Below are positions 1 through 6,813 of a DNA stretch of 40,270 bases, piece by piece. Source of the stretch: a virus. The DNA is taken from positions 1 through 40,270 of IMG/VR virus record IMGVR_UViG_3300025000_000227. One strand, written 5' to 3'. How positions within the stretch are numbered: the first letter of the stretch is position 1; each line of letters opens with the position of its first letter. The translations under genes were made by a program, and so were the position numbers. Under the pieces are notes generated by a model. That model did not search any database. It had not been told where the DNA came from and saw only the letters and a program-made list of their open reading frames with translations.

Positions 1-80
1 AGTGTGCTGATGGCATCCCAATTTCACGGTTATATAGCTTGTACCCATAAAACTCTATGTTGGGATCTAATAAGATTCTT
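1..80. repeat. Terminal direct repeat, left copy (circle overlap)
   Basis: Bases 1-80 are identical to 40191-40270. The repeat lies inside a coding frame that continues smoothly across the join. It is therefore best read as the overlap of a circular or circularly permuted assembly, giving a unit of about 40,190 bp, and not as a physical phage end. Confidence 0.95.
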
Positions 81-163
81 TCCCATGCCGCTATTCTTGC
101 ATGTGTTGCATCAACGACAGCTTTTTTCTCTTTGTATGATTTAAGCATCTTCTGTATATCCAT
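1..163 (-). CDS. Sigma-region-4-like late regulator, N-terminal part (gene crosses the circle join)
   Basis: This is the 5' part of the gene completed at 39844-40190. The ATG at 163-161 directly follows the TGA (166-164) of the upstream zinc-ribbon gene, so the two are translationally coupled. The piece encodes a charged helical N-terminus beginning MDIQKMLKSYKEKK, with no recognisable domain of its own. The joined product is 169 residues. The frame stays open across the join, which is the best evidence that the contig is circular. It is the last gene of the early leftward operon, as expected for a protein that switches on late transcription. Confidence 0.85.
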   Translation of the reverse strand, partial: MDIQKMLKSYKEKKAVVDATHARIAAWERILLDPNIEFYGYKLYNREIGMPSAH

Positions 164-397
164 TCAATCCCCTCCCGTATAAGGCTTTGCAAACTTATTA
201 CTTGGCGCCTTAATTTTATATACTATCTCTGACTTATCCCTTATCGCCTCAATCGCCTCTGCCAATGTCACAGGCCTTTTAAATCTCTCCAACTTGCCGT
301 TTATTATCCAACTCAATAAACTCTCGTTACGGCTCGTACAGCGCTTATTGGTGCATATGCCGTCTTGGATGATGCTACCGCATGTGCAAAAATCCAT
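164..397 (-). CDS. Small zinc-ribbon protein, 77 aa
   Basis: Short basic protein with four cysteines near its N-terminus (about residues 4, 6, 15 and 20), arranged as a CxC and CxxxxC knuckle that probably binds zinc. The remainder is a mixed helical tail. The ATG at 397 is preferred. An upstream GTG at 406 overlaps the rusA stop and would add three residues, and the ribosome site does not decide clearly between them. It sits between rusA and the late regulator, touching both. The function is unknown; a nucleic-acid-binding accessory role is an inference from the cysteine motif and the neighbours. Confidence 0.7.
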   Translation of the reverse strand: MDFCTCGSIIQDGICTNKRCTSRNESLLSWIINGKLERFKRPVTLAEAIEAIRDKSEIVYKIKAPSNKFAKPYTGGD

Positions 398-402
398 TCC
401 CC

Positions 403-771
403 TCACACTCCTATCTCTTGTATTTCTACCTCTACCCGCGCATTCTCGCGGTCTACATAAAACTCATGTGATATACTTTTTACATACTTTTGGCTATCGT
501 CCTTGATGGTTCCGGCGTGTACAAGCGCGTCCATGATGAATTTCGTCCCGCCTGCTGCAATATTGTCTATGTCTCTCCTGCTGTCCGGTTCATACCATTT
601 GATTGTGATGGAAACTATATTGCAAGGAGGTAACTTTTTAGCAAGGTAGGTTATTGCATCGCCGTATTCACGCTTCATCGTGGCGTATGGCTGATAGTTA
701 CCTTTGCCCATCTTGGCAGATTTGATTACTTCGTTGAGCCCGGGAAGCCTGCCAGGTATGTCGAATTTCAT
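403..771 (-). CDS. rusA: RusA-family Holliday junction resolvase, 122 aa
   Basis: Endonuclease expected to cut four-way junctions produced by phage recombination or replication before packaging. The RusA signature is clear: an RRDIDN motif around residues 65-70, an MDAL segment near 80-83 and a following DD pair near 91-92, which together supply the acidic metal ligands. The length matches the family (about 120 residues). The ATG at 771 follows a strong GGAGGTG site and is preferred over an in-frame ATG ten codons upstream. Its start overlaps the stop of a 22-codon leader frame in an ATGA, and its stop overlaps the next gene, so it is tightly coupled on both sides. Confidence 0.93.
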   Translation of the reverse strand: MKFDIPGRLPGLNEVIKSAKMGKGNYQPYATMKREYGDAITYLAKKLPPCNIVSITIKWYEPDSRRDIDNIAAGGTKFIMDALVHAGTIKDDSQKYVKSISHEFYVDRENARVEVEIQEIGV

Positions 772-836
772 TCCCCCATCACCTCCGCTATTTCTGGGCA
801 TTTTGTTATATCTCTCAATTGTTTCTCACTCAACAT
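768..836 (-). CDS. Possible 22-aa leader peptide coupled to rusA
   Basis: A short frame, MLSEKQLRDITKCPEIAEVMGE split over 836-768, has a GGGAGAG ribosome site five bases before its ATG. It ends in an ATGA overlap with the rusA start. That layout is typical of translational coupling. No family is recognised, and the frame could be a leader only. Confidence 0.4.
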   Translation of the reverse strand: MLSEKQLRDITKCPEIAEVMGE

Positions 837-1137
837 TTCAACTCTCCCTCACTTTCTTTCTATTCGCCATTTCTAACCTTAACTTTATCCGTTAATATAA
901 TTCTACCTTTTATTGATTTAAACTTGTTTACGATACCGTTTTGGCTCTTGTAATTGATTTTATGATGTTTTATCAGCACTCACCTTGATCGGCTGCTTAT
1001 GTGCGGACTTAGAAGGCTTCATCCGCTTCGTTCGCTACCAGGCAAAACGATATACTGTGACTATTTGCCCTTATAGGGTCTTATATTCCAAGCCTAGTCT
1101 TCATCGGCGTTGGTGCGAACTTTCTTGTTATTGCGAA
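837..1137. other. Intergenic region upstream of rusA
   Basis: About 300 bases without a convincing gene. On the minus strand the region could fold: a CCCT-ATA-AGGG hairpin near 1065-1075, a GGCTT/AAGCC outer pairing, and a TCGTT/AACGA pairing. A possible promoter lies at 894-922. No known riboswitch or RNA family is recognised. Confidence 0.5.
894..922 (-). promoter_or_regulatory. Possible promoter for rusA and the late regulator
   Basis: On the minus strand TTTAAA (922-917) and TATATT (899-894) are separated by 17 bases. The match to the sigma-A consensus is moderate. It would give rusA, the zinc-ribbon gene and the late regulator their own transcript. Confidence 0.35.
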
Positions 1138-1737
1138 TTAACTTCCCCTTACAAACTCCCTCACTTCTTTGTGGTCAAGTCCGTACTTCTCACAGATTTC
1201 ATAGATAGCGTTGTGAGCTTGTAAGTATTGGTTATGATTTTCCCTTGATTGTGTTTCAAGCCTTGAAATCTGGCTTTTTAGCCTATCCACATAATGACTG
1301 TCACATGTTTTAATAAACTTCTGGTTTTCCCTGCACAATGACCGTATCATGCTGTCTTTAAGAATTTGTTCATCAACCTTCAAGACTTGACGTTTTGGAC
1401 GCTTAGATAAGCAGCCACCCACATATATGCCTATTTCATCCGGAACCTCATTCCGCACTTCATCGAATAGTTCTTTTGTCATAACATAATAATTAAAATG
1501 TCCAATGAAGGTATTATGAGCTTTGCTGTGAAAGTCTGCCTTTGATATTTTAATCTCATAGCAGCGCCAATTTCCTTTCGTGTCATAAGTCATATAATCA
1601 ACGCGTTCATTGCCAAACCAGCCAATAGTTACCTCAAAACAGCCGAATACCCCTTGCTTCACAGTGGCTTCAAATATTTTCTTTTCAAGCTCCAATGTCG
1701 CCTCTGTTTTTGCCAAAACCTCACCGCCTTCCTTCAC
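1138..1737 (-). CDS. MmcB-like PD-(D/E)XK nuclease-fold protein, 199 aa
   Basis: The N-terminal half resembles the MmcB/PD-(D/E)XK group. An aspartate in ERVDYM (about residue 47) is followed by a CYEIKISKADF strand, with Glu61 and Lys63 in the positions of the catalytic E-x-K. The C-terminal 80 residues are charged and probably coiled coil. A role in processing or repair of DNA is inferred from this fold; the substrate is unknown. The start is uncertain: a GTG at 1737 has a poor ribosome site, whereas a TTG at 1713 lies after AAGGAAGG and would drop eight residues. It belongs to the DNA-metabolism end of the early operon. Confidence 0.75.
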   Translation of the reverse strand: MKEGGEVLAKTEATLELEKKIFEATVKQGVFGCFEVTIGWFGNERVDYMTYDTKGNWRCYEIKISKADFHSKAHNTFIGHFNYYVMTKELFDEVRNEVPDEIGIYVGGCLSKRPKRQVLKVDEQILKDSMIRSLCRENQKFIKTCDSHYVDRLKSQISRLETQSRENHNQYLQAHNAIYEICEKYGLDHKEVREFVRGS

Positions 1738-1773
1738 ACTCTTTATAAATTTGGATTGTCTTGTTTGTACGAA

Positions 1774-2034
1774 TTACTCGTAGTTTTCCAATGTTTCAAT
1801 AGCTTCCTCTATTTCTGCTTCATCTCCATAACTTAAAATGTCTGCGGCTTCGGCAATTTCGTCTATTGCTTCATCATTTGGAAATTCTGTTCTAAGTTGC
1901 ATATCCAAACCCTTTTCTTTGCTTTTGCGTTCACCATTTACCCACAAGCCCATCGTTAGAGAAAATATTCTTGCCCTAAAATGCAGCACAGATTTGATTT
2001 CTCCTTCTTCGAATGTCTTTATAAATTTAACCAT
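1774..2034 (-). CDS. Hypothetical acidic protein, 86 aa
   Basis: Unrecognised. The N-terminal 50 residues are mixed beta-like. The C-terminal third is strongly acidic and helical (repeated EIAEAA, EAEIEEAIE). ATG at 2034 follows a GAGGG site. It lies 36 bases upstream of the MmcB-like gene in the same operon. A protein-protein interaction or DNA-mimic role could be imagined from the acidity, but nothing in the sequence supports one specifically. Confidence 0.65.
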   Translation of the reverse strand: MVKFIKTFEEGEIKSVLHFRARIFSLTMGLWVNGERKSKEKGLDMQLRTEFPNDEAIDEIAEAADILSYGDEAEIEEAIETLENYE

Positions 2035-2087
2035 ATTACCCTCAGCTTTCTGAACCTTAAAGGTTCACCATCTTTATATAATCTGAA

Positions 2088-2498
2088 TCAACTCACCTTA
2101 TGTAATCCCGTCTGTCCCATATACAACTCTGCCACCTCTATCAATTCATCCGCTATTTCGCCGTATTTGTATATCTCCCTCGCTTTGATGTCCACCTGCT
2201 TCCCTGTCTTGCGGTCTATCAGTGTTAATGTGTTGCTGATTTTATTTATAGAGTAGGCGTATCGGTTTATGTCACTCTGCACGATTATGGTATTCTGTTT
2301 TGCTTCAATGTCCGTCAAGTCTTGATCTCTCAGTTTTAACTTATCTCCGCGTTCTTGATACGTTCTTACTGTACAATATCTACCTACTGTAGATGTGCTT
2401 AAACCGTACATGATTGCAATCTGCTGTATTGTCATATCATTGGCTCGGTGCTGATTGATTTGAGTTTTTAGTGTGCTGGATAACGCTTGCTGTCTCAT
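2088..2498 (-). CDS. Helix-turn-helix protein, 136 aa
   Basis: Residues about 20-45 (MTIQQIAIMYGLSTSTVGRY) form a resolvase/invertase-type helix-turn-helix. The rest has no clear family, with beta-like stretches and a helical C-terminus. It probably binds DNA. Whether it regulates the early operon or acts in replication is not shown. The ATG at 2498 follows GGAGG and overlaps the stop of the preceding 64-aa gene in an ATGA. Confidence 0.7.
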   Translation of the reverse strand: MRQQALSSTLKTQINQHRANDMTIQQIAIMYGLSTSTVGRYCTVRTYQERGDKLKLRDQDLTDIEAKQNTIIVQSDINRYAYSINKISNTLTLIDRKTGKQVDIKAREIYKYGEIADELIEVAELYMGQTGLHKVS

Positions 2499-2689
2499 GG
2501 TATATCCTCCTGCCCGTCAAGTTCGCTTTTCTTGCTGTACCGATTCACAAGCAACATATATTCCTCTGCCCACTCATACGGCACAGGAACTTTTGCCTCA
2601 CTGTAGCGGTTTATTGCATTTGCTAAACATTCAATCCGTATCGTATCCCACATCTTTTTAGGCATTATGCCGATTGGCGGCTTTTGCAT
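2495..2689 (-). CDS. Hypothetical protein, 64 aa
   Basis: Small protein with a Trp/Tyr-rich helical middle (PYEWAEEYMLLVNRYS). ATG at 2689 follows a GAGGTGAT site. It overlaps the next gene by four bases (ATGA), indicating coupled translation. No family is recognised. The position among replication genes suggests an accessory role only. Confidence 0.65.
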   Translation of the reverse strand: MQKPPIGIMPKKMWDTIRIECLANAINRYSEAKVPVPYEWAEEYMLLVNRYSKKSELDGQEDIP

Positions 2690-2698
2690 ATTATCACC

Positions 2699-2920
2699 TC
2701 ACAAATTTTCTATCAGTTGGTGTATTTCTTCATCCGACATTTCGCAACCGGATTGCCTTAATTGGTATTCCAGGTCGTTCACCTCTGCAAGCATCTTTAT
2801 AAATCTCGGCTGCCATTTTGTTTTATCCTCAACGCTTGCCTCGCTGTCCATGTAGTCCATTGCCTTTTTAAAGGCTTTTAACTTGTCCAGAAACAATTCT
2901 TTGAGTTCTATGTCTCCCAC
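2699..2920 (-). CDS. Hypothetical helical protein, 73 aa
   Basis: Unrecognised, predominantly helical and charged. A GTG start at 2920 is read 10 bases inside the end of the preceding gene and has a GGAGGATG ribosome site within that gene's 3' end. Its coupling to the putative helicase-loader gene suggests a related function, which is inference. Confidence 0.6.
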   Translation of the reverse strand: MGDIELKELFLDKLKAFKKAMDYMDSEASVEDKTKWQPRFIKMLAEVNDLEYQLRQSGCEMSDEEIHQLIENL

Positions 2921-3528
2921 GGTGCATCATCCTCCCACGCATCGCCACGGTCTAACGCTTTCGGCAGTGGCAGCCCTATTTTATACAGCTTCTTCCTAAG
3001 CGCTTCCTTTTCTCCGTCCGTCATTCGTTTTGGGTGATTGTTTGCGTATCGCATCTGGTTGATGGCTTGTTCATCCAGTACAGAGGTTATAGGGTGGCAT
3101 ACGGCATCTGTTTTGCGCTCTTTACAGTTGTTACCGTTATACGCCTGTGCTTGTCCTACTGGGCAGTACGGGCAGTAATAGACAACTTGATAAGGTAATT
3201 GTTCGTTGCCGTTTTTTATGTACTCAGTCATTAACACATAGCCTTTGTCATTGCATACGTCACAGTGAATTTCATTATGGACCTCAATAGATGCTATCCG
3301 CTGCTCTTTGTATTTTTTAATCAGGTATGGAGTGGCGGGAAGCGTTCCGCAATCTTTACGATCATCATTGTCGATAAGATTTTCAATAATGGCGTTCATT
3401 TTCTTGTAATCGTATTTCAACAATGTCCTTTTGTATGCAACTACATCATCCAGATTATCAAGTTTCCCGTAGGTGTTGAAATTGCCGCTTAGCTTTGTAA
3501 CAAGGCTTTGCGCTTCTTCCGATGTCAT
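2908..3528 (-). CDS. Putative phage replication protein, G39P-like loader N-terminus with zinc ribbon, 206 aa
   Basis: The N-terminal 75 residues are a helical module with the pattern of the SPP1 G39P helicase-loader/inhibitor N-domain (TSEEAQ...YDYKKMNAIIENLI). A zinc ribbon follows, with CxxC pairs at about residues 89/92 and 119/122, then a basic tail. It is likely to help recruit the host replicative helicase, because no phage helicase of the DnaB type is present. The start overlaps the stop of the upstream replisome-organiser gene (ATGA). The family assignment rests on pattern and context and is tentative. Confidence 0.6.
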   Translation of the reverse strand: MTSEEAQSLVTKLSGNFNTYGKLDNLDDVVAYKRTLLKYDYKKMNAIIENLIDNDDRKDCGTLPATPYLIKKYKEQRIASIEVHNEIHCDVCNDKGYVLMTEYIKNGNEQLPYQVVYYCPYCPVGQAQAYNGNNCKERKTDAVCHPITSVLDEQAINQMRYANNHPKRMTDGEKEALRKKLYKIGLPLPKALDRGDAWEDDAPWET

Positions 3529-4328
3529 ATTGCACCTTCTTCCTTCAGCCGTCTGTCAACTTCTTCAATAAGCAATTGTTTTGCAGATTTCTTTTGTTCG
3601 GGTTTGGATTGCGGCTTGTTGCGGTCTTTTTGAAGTAAAAGCGTGTCAAACTTTTCACGGAGCGTTCCGGCTGACAATATATTGGATTTCCAAAAACTGT
3701 CTTTTTGGCTGAACTCCATTACAATATTGATTTGTTCAAGTGTTCTTTTATCAAGCCGTGTCATTTTGTCAAAGTCTGCCGTCCAACTTGTTAAATCATC
3801 AGGCGTTTTTGCCCCAGGATTGTTTTGAAGAATAAGAAATTTTAATTTTTTAGCCATCTGAACGTGTTCGGATGAATATATAATACTTTTCTTTACTTTA
3901 CTTTTCTTTTCTTTACTTTCCTTTATATGTGTAGTTTCTGCGGCAGAAACTCTTGCCTCATATGCAACCCGCATTCTTTCACGCTTTTCAAGGACTGACA
4001 CCGCTCGTTTTTTTATGCCTTCGCTTGTTAATTTTCCGCATTCATCAAAATAATTTTTATCGAAGCATTTCTTTTTTAATGCAGTTTGTAGTATTTGATT
4101 ATATTCATCAGCAGAAATGTGTAATTTCTGTGTAATTACTTCCCTAGTTTCTGCGTCAGAAATGTCAAATTCAAGGTCTTTATTGCGGTAAATATATTCC
4201 AAGTGGAGGAAATAAAACGCATATCCTTTTGAGCCATATAACAAAATCAATGGTTCCAACTTTTCATCACTTGAAGCGTATGTGTCATGTGGAAAATAAG
4301 ACAACCCTTCTAATTGTGGTCTTGCCAA
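3525..4328 (-). CDS. Replisome organiser-like protein (Lin1244/Lin1753-type N-terminus), 267 aa
   Basis: The N-terminal 100 residues (ARPQLEGLSYFPHDTYASSD, then YGSKGYAFYFLHLEYIY) match the winged-helix module found at the start of many Bacillota phage replication initiators. A lysine-rich linker (residues about 135-150) leads to a helical C-terminal domain and a charged tail. It probably binds the phage origin and recruits the helicase loader encoded just downstream. The start is TTG at 4328 behind an AGGGGGTG site that can be trapped in a hairpin (see 4336-4360). Two-domain layout and length fit the family. Confidence 0.78.
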   Translation of the reverse strand: MARPQLEGLSYFPHDTYASSDEKLEPLILLYGSKGYAFYFLHLEYIYRNKDLEFDISDAETREVITQKLHISADEYNQILQTALKKKCFDKNYFDECGKLTSEGIKKRAVSVLEKRERMRVAYEARVSAAETTHIKESKEKKSKVKKSIIYSSEHVQMAKKLKFLILQNNPGAKTPDDLTSWTADFDKMTRLDKRTLEQINIVMEFSQKDSFWKSNILSAGTLREKFDTLLLQKDRNKPQSKPEQKKSAKQLLIEEVDRRLKEEGAI

Positions 4329-4335
4329 TCTCTCA

Positions 4336-4360
4336 CCCCCTAAGAGGGGTTATTAGCCCC
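4336..4360 (-). promoter_or_regulatory. Mutually exclusive hairpins over the ribosome site of the replication initiator
   Basis: On the minus-strand RNA, GGGG (4360-4357), CCCC (4349-4346) and GGGGG (4340-4336) follow in order. The central CCCC can pair with either G run. The second G run is the ribosome site of the TTG at 4328. One pairing exposes that site and the other hides it. Confidence 0.45.
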
Positions 4361-4376
4361 TCACGTGTCAATTTAC

Positions 4377-4787
4377 TTAAAATGGAAGTTCATCATCCTC
4401 ATCCATTGGGTCTGCTGGATAATCTGAATGTGTCGTGCTTTGACTTTGCGGCCTACTTTGACCGCCAGAATCAGATTTCTTCCCATTACAAAAAGTAAAA
4501 TCGCTCACAACAATCTCAGTAACGCTGTGTTTTTTGCCCTCTTTATCCTCCCAATCCCTTGTTGAAAGCCTACCGGATATTCCAATCAGATCACCTTTGC
4601 TGAAAAACTTAACAATATTCTCCGCTGTCTTTGTCCATGCCTGACAGTTAAAGAAATAAGTTTTCTTATTGTCGCCAAACCCATCATCAACGGCTATTGA
4701 AAAACTGCACACCGCTGTGTTGTTGGCTGGCAAGTACCGCAATTCAACATCTTTTGTGATGCGGCCTATGATATTAACGCTGTTCAT
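4377..4787 (-). CDS. ssb: Single-stranded DNA-binding protein, 136 aa
   Basis: Canonical bacterial-type SSB. The N-terminal OB fold (MNSVNIIGRITKDVELRY, later FFNCQAWTKTAENI and KGDLIGISGRL) covers about residues 1-105. A Gly/Gln/Ser-rich linker and the acidic tip DDELPF follow; the tip is the docking tail for repair and replication partners. It coats single strands during phage replication and recombination. The ATG at 4787 overlaps the stop of the ERCC4-type nuclease gene, so the two are co-translated. Confidence 0.96.
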   Translation of the reverse strand: MNSVNIIGRITKDVELRYLPANNTAVCSFSIAVDDGFGDNKKTYFFNCQAWTKTAENIVKFFSKGDLIGISGRLSTRDWEDKEGKKHSVTEIVVSDFTFCNGKKSDSGGQSRPQSQSTTHSDYPADPMDEDDELPF

Positions 4788-5245
4788 GCCTCAATCTCCA
4801 TTCTGTTTTTTTTATAAAACTCCCTAAATGTTTCAAGTATAAAATCACACGCCTTATCCTTCTCGACAAACTTCAATTCAAGTTGAAACTTATTACACCA
4901 GGTCTTAAGGAAACTTTTCAAATCATTTGGCATCATCCTGCTGCGGTACTGGTGGGCTTCTAGCTGCTCAATTGAGCCCTCAACCATTAATATCACCTTA
5001 CAACCTTTTGACCGCTCAAATTCCCGTTTAAAGCGTTCTCTGCCCTTTGTAAAATTGCCTATTATTTCGTCAAGTGACCCTTTGCGCTCAATTACAATTT
5101 CATGTTCATAGCTTTTACTATCAACCTCAAAGCTGTAATCTCCAAAATTTAATTTTCGCCGGACATATGGAATTTTGAGCGCATCGAGTTTTCTTAAAAT
5201 ATGTAAATCTTGCTCTCGTGTATCAACTAAAATTGTGCCTTTCAT
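4784..5245 (-). CDS. ERCC4-type nuclease, 153 aa
   Basis: Single-domain structure-specific nuclease of the XPF/ERCC4 fold. The catalytic signature is visible: VDTREQ at about residues 7-12, NFGDY at 33-37 and IERK at 52-55. There is no helicase or HhH domain, so it probably works with the neighbouring recombination proteins on branched or flapped DNA. The ATG at 5245 begins one base after the upstream stop and places the VDTREQ strand at the N-terminus as usual; a longer frame adding nine residues is less likely. It is flanked by the exonuclease and SSB. Confidence 0.88.
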   Translation of the reverse strand: MKGTILVDTREQDLHILRKLDALKIPYVRRKLNFGDYSFEVDSKSYEHEIVIERKGSLDEIIGNFTKGRERFKREFERSKGCKVILMVEGSIEQLEAHQYRSRMMPNDLKSFLKTWCNKFQLELKFVEKDKACDFILETFREFYKKNRMEIEA

Positions 5246-5246
5246 A

Positions 5247-6005
5247 TCAGCCGCAAAGCTCCAAATATTCAACCGGCTTGGTTAAAATCTTGGTTGATTT
5301 GCAGTAGTCACATTTTCCACACCGAGTAGGCACGATCAAACCTTTTTTGATATCTGCAAACCGCTCAACATTCTGAATTACCATATCAAGACAATAGTCC
5401 AACCTAGATTGCGGGATACTGATTATTTCTAAATCTGGTTCAGGTTTTTGCTTTGTAGCTCCGGCGATAAAAAATGGAAGATTGTTATCCTCTACAAACT
5501 GATATATAGCGCCTTGAATATCATAGCCCCACGCTTCAACAAAAGAGAGTTTTAATCCATCTTTCCATATACCGTCGAAATCTTTCATTATCTTCAAATC
5601 AACAATTTTATCTCCCGGATGGTAACTGTCAATTTTGATTTTGAACGGAATGCCCATGATTTCGCCGGTTTTAATTACTTGCTTCTCACCGGACATATAT
5701 TGCTGAAACAGTTCATCACGTTCAAGTCGGGCAATTATGTATTCAGCATGTTTATAATCTGATTTAAGTTCGCCCTTTTGAGTGAATATTTCTGGATTCT
5801 GTGCCTTGAATAAATCAAGCGTTTTTTCATAATGCGCATCAACATAAGATCCAACTAGTAAACTAACCGATTTTTCCCGGGTGTGTTCGCCTTTTATTTC
5901 TGCCAATGCAGCAGCTTCACATTCCATGAATGACTTAAATTGGCTACAACCCATATATTTCATGTTCATTTCGTTTGAGTGGTAATTTTCAGCAGTAAGC
6001 ATCAT
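5247..6005 (-). CDS. RecE/Cas4-like PD-(D/E)XK exonuclease with four-cysteine (probable Fe-S) site, 252 aa
   Basis: Resects DNA ends for phage recombination. The nuclease core is clear: KIKIDSY (Asp126), then KIVDLKIMK (Asp136, Lys138) and the EAWGYDIQGAIYQ helix. One cysteine sits near the N-terminus (FMECEAAA, about 29) and three form CGKCDYC near the C-terminus (229, 232, 235). That spacing parallels the Fe-S cage of Cas4 and AddB. The ATG at 6005 overlaps the upstream stop (ATGATG); a longer frame exists but has no ribosome site. It belongs to a block of ATPase, zinc-ribbon protein, this nuclease, ERCC4 nuclease and SSB. Confidence 0.88.
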   Translation of the reverse strand: MMLTAENYHSNEMNMKYMGCSQFKSFMECEAAALAEIKGEHTREKSVSLLVGSYVDAHYEKTLDLFKAQNPEIFTQKGELKSDYKHAEYIIARLERDELFQQYMSGEKQVIKTGEIMGIPFKIKIDSYHPGDKIVDLKIMKDFDGIWKDGLKLSFVEAWGYDIQGAIYQFVEDNNLPFFIAGATKQKPEPDLEIISIPQSRLDYCLDMVIQNVERFADIKKGLIVPTRCGKCDYCKSTKILTKPVEYLELCG

Positions 6006-6514
6006 TGCACATTTTCCCCCTTCGACAATTCTTTTCGTATCCCAGCACATTCAACACATAATGGCAAGCCGTACTTTGTTAAATTGCGCTGTGCAACCTG
6101 TTCAGCTGTCATAGTTTCAAATCCTGTAATTTCTTTTTTGCAATCGCCGCAAATTGTTGATATTTTTTTGTCGCTTGGAATCTTTGCCTTGATTCTTAAA
6201 GCGTCCACAACCTCACCAAACGCCTTAATTCTATCAGTGTATAATTCAATCTTGCGTCCGGCCCATTCCTCAATGTACGGTGTGTTATAAAGCTTCTCAA
6301 TGGTCTTAGCATTAGTTGAGTTAACTATCATGGGCTTTGTACCCGGAGGATCCGAGAAGGTCATTACCATGCATTCCTCTTTTTTACCATCTGGGCCGGT
6401 TACATTTTCATTCTTAACCGTTTTAATTGTGACGATTAATGTTTTACCAGGTTCTAGTGCATATGCCCCGATATAATCGGGGTTATGCAGCTTCTTCCAG
6501 TGTGTTTGTGACAT
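6002..6514 (-). CDS. Recombination-block protein with probable OB-like core and C-terminal zinc ribbon, 170 aa
   Basis: No catalytic motif is seen. Residues 1-110 are beta-rich (TLIVTIKTVKNENV, ECMVMTFSD, KIELYTDRIKAFG) and could be an OB-like fold. Residues 120-158 form a zinc ribbon with CxxC pairs at 122/125 and 153/156. It sits exactly where RecE-type exonuclease operons usually carry an annealing protein, and no RecT, Erf or Sak homologue is visible anywhere in the genome. It is therefore a candidate single-strand-binding or annealing partner, which is inference. Its ATG overlaps the preceding stop by one base (TAATG), and its own stop overlaps the exonuclease start. Confidence 0.7.
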   Translation of the reverse strand: MSQTHWKKLHNPDYIGAYALEPGKTLIVTIKTVKNENVTGPDGKKEECMVMTFSDPPGTKPMIVNSTNAKTIEKLYNTPYIEEWAGRKIELYTDRIKAFGEVVDALRIKAKIPSDKKISTICGDCKKEITGFETMTAEQVAQRNLTKYGLPLCVECAGIRKELSKGENVQ

Positions 6515-6699
6515 TATTCACGCGCCTCCTTTAGTTTTTGTTCGAGATATTGAATGTAATCCCACAAATCTTTTGTGCCGTTGCCCTCAACAAATGTGCT
6601 AGCGTAAGGGTATATTCCACCGTCACATCCCTTGTATTTGCCTTGTGTGTTAACAATAATCATGTTGTTGTGATATGTTAAGTTTAATTGCCGAGGCAT
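6514..6699 (-). CDS. Hypothetical protein, 61 aa
   Basis: Small protein with a beta-like N-terminus and an amphipathic helical C-terminus (WDYIQYLEQKLKEARE). It starts at 6699 after a GGAGG site. Its TAA shares a base with the next ATG (TAATG). No family is recognised. The gap of 114 bases upstream, to the ATPase gene, shows no convincing gene. Confidence 0.6.
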   Translation of the reverse strand: MPRQLNLTYHNNMIIVNTQGKYKGCDGGIYPYASTFVEGNGTKDLWDYIQYLEQKLKEARE

Positions 6700-6813
6700 G
6701 TATTTTAACCTCCATCAAATTTTAATTTGCCGGTTGTTAGTTCACCGCACTGTCGCGCTCCTTGGCTTCCTAACCATTACCGCGCTTCTACTGACCGGAG
6801 TAACCAATGAACC

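Noticed and set aside
1-80. Physical direct terminal repeat of the phage, as in T7-like genomes
   Set aside because: It is short and interrupts a continuous coding frame that is restored when the ends are joined. Assembly overlap of a circular molecule explains it better.
6700-6813. Small gene in the 114-base gap after the SMC-like ATPase
   Set aside because: Only an 11-codon frame without a convincing ribosome site is present.
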